Below are positions 10,411-23,995 of a stretch of 64,000 nucleotides of DNA, in pieces (the stretch's first letter is position 1; every line of letters starts with the position of its first letter). The notes under the pieces are model-generated. The model had not been told where the DNA came from. It did no database searches and was given only the letters and a program-made list of their open reading frames with translations. Source of the DNA: Pegea sp. RAD2-039 (lineage: Eukaryota; Chordata; Thaliacea; Salpida; Salpidae). Location: contig JAQGEQ010000316.1 in the NCBI GenBank assembly GCA_034620365.1, positions 372,001 to 436,000 on the forward strand. The letters are read 5' to 3'. The translations under genes were made by a program, and so were the position numbers.

Positions 10411-13400
10411 AGATTATGTGTTTGATGAGGATGTTTTAACGAATCCAATCAATTGTTTCCCCCTTTCTTTATAGAACTTGTAGCATTTCAACAATTCTTG
10501 AAATAGGTTAGATGGCATGAAAATCTCTAAACAACGCTGATTCTCAGGGGTATTTTCATCTCTTTTTACACAAATTTTCATATTTAATTTTCTAGATAAA
10601 AATAATTTAATTATTTGATGATATAGTTTCAGATGTTGTTTGATTTATTAATGTTAAAAATTTGATGAATAATCTGCTCTTGACTAAATCTTTGTTTAAA
10701 AAATCAATACCTTAAATAATTGATCCTTTCAGTATATCTAAGATCTTAAGATCGAAAAACTTTAAGGTAAAAAATTAAGCATTTTTCTTCATAATAAACT
10801 AAAGAAATGCAAATACAGAATTAATTGGTTTTAAATAAATATAATGCAGAAGATATTATTACACTTATTTGAAGAAATCCAAATATCATACCAATAAAGG
10901 CTTTAGTTTTGACAAATCATCTTGAAATTAGTGTATGCCAATAATCAAGTAAAAAAAGACTTAGTGAATAGTTGCCACATTTCAAATGATATTCTGTTTA
11001 ACAAGCATCAATTAAATGCATCTTAAATATCAAACTACTGGTTTTATGATAAGAACGTATCGACAAAATCAACGATAATTTACTTGGCAAATTTCCAAAC
11101 TGTTAAAGATCGAATACTGCATTTCCATCTTGAAGATAGTCGAAAACTGAATATTTAATATATCAAAGAAAACTACAAAAGAACGATAACTTGGCTCAAA
11201 ATACTTCTACAAACAATATCGTAAAACTTCAAGCAGTCTTTTAATTACGAAATTGATATTTAATTTTAATACTGATAATTGAGTTAAAGCAGGAAGCATT
11301 CAGTTTGCAAAATTCACTTAATTTACACTAGATCTTCATCAGTTAATCACCTGAAAAATTGATCTTTTATTTTAATAATTTCTCTTTAAGAGGGCGACAC
11401 CTATATAACCAAACACGTAAGTAATTTTTTGACTATTTGCTTTAAAATTAGGATGTTGCGGGAGGTCGACTCCAAAATCCCTAAGAGATTTTATTTTCAT
11501 CTTGATGATTTGTTTGGGTTGAAAACTTTTTGTATCTCTATCAGCAATCCATGATTTCTAAAGGCAAAGTTTTTAAATAAAGGCTTATTTTTATCTTGTA
11601 TGGAGTTATTAGAAGATGAAAGACACTAATGGTAATTAGATAGATACTGATGATAATGTCATCCATAAATGCCAATTCAACAAGCCAGTCTTTATCATCA
11701 ATATGAGGAATTCGTTCTCTTTCCCACAAAAACAATTAATTTCCCAAAAAGTTCTAATAAGCGTTTATAAAATCCTTTAAGTTAGTTAGCACAGATTGAC
11801 CATTACACTGCTGCAAACAGCATCAGGTCACTATGGTGGTATAAACAATATTAAGAAATTGCTTAAGCTTATAAGGATTTAATGCAATTTTTTAAAACTA
11901 ATTCATTATTTAAATTCAGCTTTTGATAAATTAAGCAAGTGCTCAGAACATACATGATGTAAAAGTTTTCTGTAAAATAATCAAGTTTGCTACTATTAAT
12001 GCCAAGGAAAAAAGACTTTCATAATCTACAGAGCCGAAGTAACTTAAATTTAAAGTTTGCTTTATACATCGAAATATAAGCTTTGTAGCATACGAAGTTT
12101 TGGTAAGAAGAAACACAAATACTGGCCAAAAGTAAAAATCACTCGTAACTTACACAGAGCAACTAACAATTCTTCGTTGGTAGCTTTTGATGTCTAAAAA
12201 AACTATATTTCATAGGATTTGAACAATCTTTTAGCACTGTAGGAAAAACTTTTATAACTGATGGGTGATGTTTGTTTTACTTTGGACAACAACTTTACAG
12301 CATTATTTATTAAAAACGTTGAATGATAATTGAGTCAAAGTATCTGCATCTCATATCTCTAAAGCTTTATTTAAGTTCTGAATGTTTTCATCAGCTTCTT
12401 TAATATTTTTTGACTTTCACTTTTGATTGTCATGCTAACATAGCTCAATACTAAAATATTGACATGGCTTATGTTAGTAAATACTTTAACTCACAGCTGA
12501 TTGGTATAAATTTTTATATTTTAATAAAGTAGGGACGTTATTAAACTTTGGTGGTTGAAAAACATGCGAGTAAAATCAATTGTTCATGTTTGGTATCTTT
12601 GCTCATTATTCTTTACTTTAATATAGTATTTTCTCTGTGTCTTATTGTAAGCATAATGGAAAATGATCATAAGCCTGGGACATTTGACTTAGAATAGAAA
12701 CTAAAACACAAAATAGACTGAATAAAGATTGGGTAACCAAGAAGAATAAGTCTAAAGATAAATCAGCTTGAATTTTGACACAACAACCTTACACTAGTTT
12801 AATAGCCACTAATTTTTTCTATTAAAACATTTAAGTTATTACTCGAGGCACTGATTTTGTGCTTTCTGTATATCTCTAAAATCGATTAAAAACAAAATCA
12901 CAGTGAATGTGGGAATCAGTTTAAAATGTGATATTTATAGATTTTGGTATAGTAACATTGCCATTTCTCACTAACTACTATTAATATATGCAAGCTTCAT
13001 TTAATAGGTTGGTCATGAATCAAATATACGAATCAAAACTTAAAGGAGATTAATATAAAAGGTAGTTTTTATCTCTTATTTTATATATTTTTGAGCCTTG
13101 TACAAAATGGTTATCAGATTTTGGAGTTTATAAATTAATAAAACTTTCAAAATATTGATTATTTAATTTATCTTAATTTATTTTTATTAAACTTCTAATA
13201 AAAATCGAACGTTACATTTCACTTACATCTAACCTATGCTTTTATGAAATTTTATTAAGTTGTAAAAGCTTTTGGTCAACCCAAAAATAAGTCACTCAAA
13301 TAGTTTACAAAATTCTATGAAAAAATTGTTCATTTTTTGTAATAAGTTCATCAAGAATTTAAATTATTTAGAAATTAGATAAATCGTAGAACGATGCTCA

Positions 13401-16400
13401 TATCTGAACAACTTATAATGTCTTAAACGATTTAAGCTAGATTATTCAATAATTTAAAAAATAAGATAGGAAATAAGGTATAAGTAAATTTAAATATTTA
13501 TAAATAATAACTATTATTTAAATTGGTATCGAATAAGAATTGCTTTCTCTAAACTAAGGCTCTTAAAAAAGTCGTATCTTTATTATTTACTTTTGTTTTA
13601 AATTTGCAAATAAAATCAATGATTAAATCGAATTTCTATTTGTTAAATCTTCTTTGTCTAAACTTTTTTATAGACGATTAAATCTAACAACCAATATATG
13701 TCATATAAGAAGAACTATAAACAGTTTTCAAGTATTTTAAATAAGTAGCAGAACTAAAAGCAATGTTGCTGATGATATCAAAAATATAACTGATTGACAT
13801 TTATTCACAATAAACTAATCGATTTTGTTTAAAAATACGTGACGATCATTACAGTTTTATTTTTTGGTTACATCATATAGTCATGACGTGTATTGAATTA
13901 AACCAACAATTTTACAGAAAGCTTTATATCACGAGCTATAATTTTTTTATTGATAAAAAACACAATTTTATAATTTTCAACCTTCTGTATTAATAAAAGA
14001 CTTGTTTACATTTTTTATTTGTAATTAGTAGGCGTTTTTTAAACTCAGCAGCAAACAAGATGTATATTTCTAAATTAAATGTACATTGGTTTCTACTTGA
14101 TCAATAACTTCATACATGTACAATTTTTTGTCTAAGATGTTGTAAATATTGAATAGTAGGAAATTTGTCTTAATGATTAATTTTACCTTAATCCGCTTAT
14201 TTTACAGAATTGTATAAAGTTTTAAACATAGCTTCTACTTGCAAGTGATTTATAAAACATTTTCTTCAGACTTTATTGATTAATTTTGGATTCTAACTAT
14301 TCTTATAAACTTGTAGAATAATTAAAATGACTAGCGACTATGCTGTACTTGAAAGTCTTGCATAAAGATTAAACAGTTTTAAAGTACATAGCTATATAAA
14401 ACTGATACTATGTAATTGCACAACAACTGAAAATTATTTATTACTACTATAACTACATCATCTACTTTAGTTCTTTTAGGTAAATTAATTAATCATTAAG
14501 TAAACAACCAAAGTTTGAAGTATTAATCACGAAAAAACTGAAAATGAATTTAGTTTTCTCTAAAGTTTTAATTTCATACATAAATTATTAGAATTAAATT
14601 GCCTATGAAAAGGCTTTGCTAGAGAAAATCGTTGATAAAAAATATTTTTTCAACTAAGCCTTAATTTCAGTTAGATAGATATGGTCGTAGACGAAGCGAA
14701 AGCACTGAATAATACATTCAAATTTGAATTCACCAAAAGTTTGACTACTTAAATGTATCAAATCATAACTTTAAAAGACAAAAGATAATAAAATGCAGAA
14801 ATGTTTATCTTAGTGAATTTGTACTCTTCTGGCCTACTAGATCTATGACTATAACATTGTTTTAATCTATTTGAAGTAATTAACAGTGCCTTAAAAGGCT
14901 TTTTTTACTTGTAAAACTGTATTTTGAAAGAAATACTATTATTTCTTTGTTTTTCTATTGCTCATGTTAAAAATATCATTTAAAAGAACCATTATCAGTT
15001 GTGTCAAAGTCAAAGCTGGTAGTTAGTTGTAGTTTAATGAAAATTAAAAAACGAATTTTACTTAATTTTTAAATGAACAAAACACAATTTCTATCAGTTT
15101 AAATTATTCTAGTAAATTAGAATAAGATTGAAAGAATACTGTCTATTTTTAAAAATACTTTCTATTTTTATTCTTCCTATAATTTCATTGTAAAAGTTTT
15201 ACAGTTGAAAAACGTGCTGAAAGTTCACATTTGTTGAAAAAATAGTTCAAGATAAAATAGTTTTATGGAAACTTTCTTTTTTATAAATCTACATTTTCTA
15301 AAATAATCAAAGATTAATGATGACATTTTTTATAAAAATAGATCTAAAATTGTATTACAATTTAAATAGAAAGCAGATATTCTGCTTAATTAAATATAGA
15401 GGATATTTCAGTAGGTCAGAAACATTAAACAATTATATAGTTATTGCAAGTAAAAAGAATATTTATTTGTAAAAAATATTTAAGAAGTAAAATGTCATAA
15501 CTTCTAAGTTAGGAGAATTAAGTATAAAAAAGAATGACGTTTTAAAAAGCATTACTGTTTCCTGTTTTAAACTTTATGAAAGTTACTTAAATAAAATTGT
15601 TATGCTATAATTGTGAGTAAAACAAGATACTTCCAAAACTAAGTTTACTTCATTAATCTTAACAAAACAACTTTCCAATTCGAGTAAGTTCACATTTAAA
15701 GCAATTTGTCAAAATCTATCTAAATTATTAATCTTAAATTATAATATTCACTTACGATAAACTTTCAAAATTTTAGATTTGGTATAACCACTAAATACAG
15801 CAAAATATTTTACCTAAATTTGATTGCAATAATTGGTTTTAGGCTTTTATTCCAATTATTTTTTAAAATTTATTATTTTAACAAAAACTCATAAAATATG
15901 TTTTCAAGGAAAGCTAAAAAATGTATAAGCTGAAACTTAGTTTGAAAAATCCCAAATTCTACCTTTTCCTCAAACTAAGTAGTAGAAGAGTTAAAGTTTT
16001 TTGAAATCACCGAGTATATGTAAATGACTTTCAAAGCACCAAATATGACAGGATAATGTTACTGGTGTTAGTTTTCAACTGCTTAGAGTTCATAATAAAA
16101 GTAAGAATCAAGAAAAATGTAATACTATCGGGTAGAATACTTTTAGATGAAACTTAAGATCACATATTCATAATTAAAGATCGATATCAGATTAAAATAA
16201 GGCTGTCCAAAATAATAAACATTTTAGGAAGATAGCAATTAAAGATGTAACGTGATAATACCAAACTAAACCAAAGACAAGAGTTCAATATAAAGTAGAA
16301 TATCCGTTATTTTTAACAACCAATAAATTACACTAAACGTTGAATCACAATTGAATTATTGAACATGTGGCCTTTATCCCAGTCATTAGATGAGTTTTTT

Positions 16401-16780
16401 AAAAGCAAGTAGGGGTCATTAATTACGATTTCCTAATTGTTTAACAATTAAAGCTTTAACTAGATAGTTGTCAAAAATTCACCTCTACCAATTAAAAGTT
16501 GAACACAAATAAAATTGAGGAGACTAGTTTTTAAATCATGAAATTAGTCTTTTCGTGACTTATAAGCAGTTTCGCTGACTTAGGCTACTTCATCAGCAAC
16601 ATGTGTAGCTAAAACCGGAAATTGTCAGTCATAAGTGAGACACAAATCATCTAAAACTTTTACAAATCAAAAACTAGTGACTGATAATAAATTATCCTTT
16701 TTAGAGTCAACCAATAAAAGAACATCGCAACATACAAGACCATTTAAATAATTTTATTGTCATCCAGTAGTGTTATTAGT
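10411..16780. other. Long AT-rich intergenic region
   Basis: About 6.4 kb after USP14 with no conserved protein frame, RNA gene or clear repeat that I could support. The one open frame here (minus, 11541-11735) has no coding character. It consists of AT-rich sequence with scattered A and T runs. Distal 3' untranslated sequence of USP14 presumably occupies the first few hundred bases. Confidence 0.5.
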
Positions 16781-17799
16781 TAGAAGAAATTTTAAATGAA
16801 GTAAGAAACCCTTAACAGGGTTGATTTGAGAGAAAATTCGAAAGCAAACGCATCGAGTCAAAACTTGGCATTAGCAATCTCTTTATTAGCCAAATTGTTA
16901 ACTGGCACAGGCTTTGATGTTTGTAGCAGAAGATCGGCCAGGCTTAATAGGATTTATGAAAAATAATATGTAATGGAATGAAAACTTGGGTGCCAGCGAC
17001 CATAGAAACAATTTTACAGCTTACATCCAAGATTCCTTTTCATGCAGAAAAACTTTCAAATTTACATAATCGTTTATTAAAGGAGTGAAGCGCACACGGG
17101 TAGCCTGTCTGATGGGTTCGAGCATCAAACAGTCTCGTTTGTGTGTAACAGCTGCTGATTCAAATTTAAAACAACATAATTTTGATCTAAAGCAACTTGG
17201 GAATAATGAAATGAAGCCCAACAAACTCGTTCACATAAAATCGCTACAAAAAGTAGAATCCAGCTGCTAGGTTGCCATTTGTAAGTAAATTGAAGGAGAA
17301 AGCAAAAAAGTTTATTTGCAAAACTAAATTATTGATTAAAGATGATGAAACGTCAACACAGAAAATGATAACAAGATTTTATAGTCTATTTGAAGAAACA
17401 AATTAGCTGTGAGTCAAATAAGACAAGTGATTCCATTGAAAGAAAATCTTAACACAAAAATAAGTAATTAGATAAAAGAGCAGCTTAGAAGAAGATGCCA
17501 TTTGCTACATCTAGTACTGATGCCTGTAGATTTTCTATTCTATAATTTGAAGAGGATGATAGATAAAAATGAGCTTGTTGCGTAAATTAAACATCCAGCA
17601 GAAAAACTGTAAATAAATAGGAATGTTAGAAAAGTATTTAATAAGTGAATAAAATTGACTATCATTTAAATTTGTAAAAATTGATAAAAAATTATATAAA
17701 TATTATAAAAAATTTTGTTTATATTATTTTTTAGATAATTTATTTTTATCAAAACCTCTTGGTTGTCACTCATGCTGAAATAGGGCTGAACTAAAAATG
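16781..17799. other. Block with overlapping open frames on both strands
   Basis: Between 17021 and 17270 the GC content rises. The minus strand is open for about 67 codons (ends ...LHEKESWM), and the plus strand for about 61 codons over nearly the same bases (ends ...SLQKVESSC). Neither resembles a family I know and neither has convincing splice sites. Flanks are AT-rich. A decayed gene fragment or transposon relic is the likeliest reading. Confidence 0.3.
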
Positions 17800-18906
17800 A
17801 AACTAGTGGATAAGTTTATCACTATTTTCATTAAATATAATTGAAGACCAACAGATGGCTGATTGAAAATCAAGAAACAAATTGAACAGAAACAATTAAA
17901 TTGAAATCAAAAATAAGAAACTGAACTTCAGCTTCAACTGTTTCAAACAAAAAACTAAAAAAGCTTTTTCACTAAAACTTCATCGTGAATATTTCAATCG
18001 AACCGAAGTTTGTAAATTATCATGTTGAGAATGGAAATTCCGAAAGACAATCTCTTGTTTGTAGCTTGGCAAGTCAAAGTAAATGAAGAACAGTTAAAAA
18101 TAATGTAAGTTGTCAAATAGATGACTACAGTTATTTGTCACTCATGAAATATTCAACATACAAACCAATCAATCACCACTTAAATAGCTTTAACAGGAAG
18201 AACAAGTATTGACAAAAGCTACAAATGTCCTCAGCTTAATAACAAATGAGTTAACAGTTTAAAATCAGGAAACAAAAATTAAGCTGGAAGAGATTTTTCT
18301 GTAAAATATTAGATTGTATCGAAGACATATATTTTGATTGGAGTGATGCAAGGGTGAACAAGATCTCAACGAAGAGCTGTAAGATCAGTTGTGAGCAGTA
18401 ATTGAAATGTGAGCTTCAAGATGTAAATTGAGTCACTAGACTTTTATAATGAATAATTTATGAAGTAAAAAAGTAACAGTTCAAAAACTGTTACAACAAG
18501 TCAAAACAAGGAGAGAGAAATTGAAAAAGCTGTAAGTAGCTTGCCGAAAACCAGATGATAATGCGAACAGAGTTGTAATAAAAAGAAGTTTTGACGAAAA
18601 GCAAGTGAAAATGAAAAATTATATAGAGTAGCAACTACGGCACTACCTCAACTTTAAATGATAGCCACAAAAAAGCTGATGCTGACGTATATCCGCTTCC
18701 GCTTCGGTTTTACGTGTTCATATTTCGCAGCATTCACTCAACAATCATTCACGCGAGTTAACTAACCGCCCACCATTATCAAGCAAACATCGAATAAATC
18801 TCACAGCAGCTGACAAAGACTCAGCAGATGCACAAGTCACTTCTAGCAAACCATCTGGTACCAAAATAAAACTTTCTAAGTATGGCTTCATGAAAACAAT
18901 AACTTG
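17800..18906 (+). pseudogene. Decayed coiled-coil gene fragment
   Basis: The plus strand reads as Lys/Glu/Gln-rich coiled-coil sequence broken by stops and frame changes. The best run is 18473-18660 (QKLLQQVKTRREKLKKL, then VVIKRSFDEKQVKMKNYIE), with only two in-frame stops. It is followed at 18731-18906 by a clean 58-codon frame that starts exactly at an acceptor-like TATTTCGCAG (RELTNRPPLSSKHRINLTAA, then KIKLSKYGF). GC content is higher than in the flanks. I infer a degenerate copy of a coiled-coil protein gene; the parent is not identified. It could instead be a live gene with many short exons that I failed to join. Confidence 0.35.
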
Positions 18907-19286
18907 AAACAAAAATTAACGAAATATATTCTCAGTGAAAGGCTCACAGAGTTTGGCAAATAAGTTTGTCAAAAAAAAAACACCAACCGATCATCTGTAC
19001 ACTCACCACTACCACACTACATCAACAGATGGAAACCTAAAGTAACACGCATTTGCAATCTTGACTCGGCTCAGGTGCCGGTTGTGTATTGTTGATCATT
19101 CTTACAAGCTCATAGAAGGCCTGTTGTTAAATTACAAGCTTGTATTAAGCAGTAGACAAGTGTTTGATTAATTAATGATCCTAATAGCAGAAGGGAGTGG
19201 ATGTGCTTTCAGCATGAGTGATAGAGGGATGCGACTGATATACATTCTCACCCAAACTGTTAAGGGGACGAATGGGGTAAAAGACG
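18907..19286. other. Downstream flank of Rap1
   Basis: Moderately GC-rich sequence between the decayed coiled-coil block and the Rap1 stop. It must contain the Rap1 3' untranslated region. No further coding frame or RNA structure was recognised. Confidence 0.4.
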
Positions 19287-21220
<1,934 letters not shown>

Positions 21221-21240
21221 ATTGTCGAAGCAAAGCAACT

Positions 21241-21506
21241 AAAGATAAAAAATAAAATTCAACCAATGATTCAATCAAATGTAAAATAATGGTTATCAAA
21301 CTAATTGAGTATCAAAATGATTTATATGAGTAGAAAAAATATATAAATATGTTATAAGATAGTCTAATAATAACTATTAATTATTTAATAACTATGTTAA
21401 GAAATAATTAAGATACATAATCATAATATATTATCCCATCTGTAGCTAGTTTAAATAAACTTCAAAAATTAAACCTATAAGATCATCTAAGTCAATAAAA
21501 ACTTAC
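21241..21506 (-). other. Probable 5' UTR intron of Rap1
   Basis: On the minus strand a strong donor CAAG/GTAAGT lies at 21507/21506. A pyrimidine-rich acceptor ending TTTAG at 21241 sits just upstream of the Rap1 ATG. The sequence between is AT-rich with no frame. A noncoding first exon would therefore lie upstream of 21507. Confidence 0.55.
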
Positions 21507-21575
21507 CTTGTAATAAATATAAGTTGGTTCAAAAAGATTCACTTATCTAAATTTGGCTAAATTAGGCTAAAAAAA

Positions 21576-23690
21576 GAAAGATTAGTTTAGAAAAAAATCC
21601 TGTAAATATTTATCACAAATAAACAAAACAAATAATAATTTAACCAAACTATAATATGATTGAGCTATAAATCTACTTTTAATTATTTTTAAAATTATTA
21701 TCAAATTTAAATTAGATAACCAAATTACCAACAAAACTAGTTTTAGATGAAAACAAGAATTTGAGAAAATGAAGAACTTATAGTTTACTTCTATAAAAAT
21801 ATCATTTAAATTACAACATCAGAAAAGCAAATACATTTTGTTAATCTGAAAATATATTTTAGTTAAAAGCATATTCATAAGATAAAGATATAAAAATCAG
21901 ATGACTAATAATTTTTTATCAACAAGCTTACAATTAGAATTATGAGAAAAAAATAATATAAGTAAATAACATTTAGCATTAACTCTAATATCAATGATAC
22001 CTTACTTTGAGCAAATAATTTATAATTTATATCAGTAAATTTTTATGTAATATCTGATGCTTTTGAAAATTTATATAATCAGTCCGTTTTATTACAGGAA
22101 TTGAAACATGAAATACCAAATTATGTTACTTAAAAATCATGAAATAAAAATATTCTCTAGTATTGGCAAAGCTTATAAGGAATAGATAATACACTTAATA
22201 TTGAGTTTAGTCTTAATATTCTATTCATCATTATAATAAATTAATAAAATGCTTTAAGTAGAACTTGATATCAATTCTTAGAAAATATTTTTTTAACTCA
22301 AAATCTATTCTAAAATATAATCTTAGAAATTCAATCAAAATACTTGTTACCAAATCTAACCACTCATATAAACTAAATATTATATCCAAATCTATAAATA
22401 TTATCAACACTTAAGATTTCATGAATATTTCTTTCAATATGTATAAATTAAAATCAATTAAAATTAAATAGATATTTTTTACTTTTCTTTCAAATTCATG
22501 ATTTTGAATTATATTTCATTTTAAATTGAATTCATAGGCAAAACTAAATAAAAAAAATGGTTTGAAAAACAATTTATTAACAAAAAAAAATTCAGAAAAA
22601 ATATGAAATTAATATGTATAGTATTTATCAAACCTAATTTACAAAATAATTATTTTTTCCAAAACTTTAGCTTTTAATTTACAATATTTAAAATTAAATT
22701 TTATTCAGAAATGGTAATAGAATGATTTATATAATAAGTTTAAAAAAATGTTTTATTCTTTATTTTTCTAATTATAAGTTCTATGATTCTGTCATCAATT
22801 AAAAGCACTTAAGAAAACAAAAAATGTTTAATAAGAATGCTAAAATTTAATAGTTACACAACTTTTGTTGCACCAACTTGAAAGTAAAATATAATATGTA
22901 AAGATGATACATAGGAAAGATAAAAAGATTAGACATGAAGCTTAAATAAATAAAACTTGAATGTTTATATCTTTATTTGAATGATTACAACAAACTACAA
23001 AGTAGTATTTAAATTTAGTATTTTCATCAACTATGATCAAATCTCTAATCATTATAAAGATTATCTGATTTCTTTTAGCAATTTAAGTTATGTCATATAT
23101 CAATATGATATATCATATAATAATATAAGTAGTCATAAATAAATTAATAAGTTGAGTCAATAAGAACTGATTCATAATTAAATTAATTATTGAAATATTC
23201 ATTTCTAAATATTTTTATCAAAGGAGAAAAATAATATATGACTAAATAGATGAAATACTAATTTATAATTAAAGATATATCTTAACTTTTATCAAAAGAT
23301 GAAACGTTGACATTTAGTTAGTTTTAAAAAAGGATATAATTATTTTTAAATGTATGAATAATTCAAATTCAACCTAAATTAGACTAAGTTTTTATATAGT
23401 CATAAAAGCATTTATGAAATTTTTCTCTTCAAACAATTCAAAAAATAAGTTTTATAGTAAAATATTTTGTATGCTAAAATTGATAACAACAAAACTCAAT
23501 TTTATTAAAACAAAAAAGCAAATAATGCCTTAAAAAACTTAACTCAGGGGTCAAAGCCTTATTATTTTATGACATAAAATATCGATGAGCAGATAAATGA
23601 CAAAAAGCTTAAAAATACAAGATGACCTTTTATGTATATATCATCAAGTCAAAGGAATAATTTAAGAAACAAGTTAAAAACACCTTTACG
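21576..23690. other. AT-rich region upstream of Rap1
   Basis: Extremely AT-rich sequence with no coding frame, RNA gene or repeat that I could support. Short palindromic AT stretches (for example near 23100, ATATATCAATATGATATAT) look like simple AT sequence. Confidence 0.45.
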
Positions 23691-23995
23691 ACATAATAAC
23701 GAACATATTACTTTAACATAGTTACAAGACCAGGAATAAACAAGCAATAAAAATTCTTAAAGTCTGGCAGGTTATTTCACAAATAAGTAAGTCACTCATA
23801 CCAAAGAAATAAGAAGTAATTTGAGCTACTTTCATTATAAGACGGCTACGCCTATACAACGTAAAGGTTGGGTCAAACTCATGACGTATACGAAAACCAA
23901 CCATTTTGGTCTAGCGCTGCTAAGCAATAGGCAGCAGCTGTTAACGCTTGAGTAACTAGCTGGGCGAGGCTATAAAACCTCCTTCGAGAATTTAA
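23691..23995 (-). promoter_or_regulatory. GC-richer island, possible distal promoter/first exon of Rap1
   Basis: This 300-base block stands out from about 80% AT surroundings. On the minus strand it reads TATAGCCTCGCCCAGC, then an ATG opening a 60-codon frame (23904-23722), with a good donor TTTG/GTATGAG inside. It could be the transcription start and noncoding first exon of Rap1, about 2.4 kb upstream, with a short upstream ORF. It could also be an unrelated exon or relic. The peptide matches nothing I know. Confidence 0.25.

Noticed and set aside
11541-11735. 64-codon minus-strand frame in the long intergenic region
   Set aside because: No start context, domain or conservation cue, and its length is within chance for the number of frames scanned.
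23722-23904. A spliced-leader or U-snRNA gene at the GC-rich block
   Set aside because: A short GGTTGG/CCAACC hairpin is present, but no convincing Sm site, proximal element or leader-like donor structure was seen.
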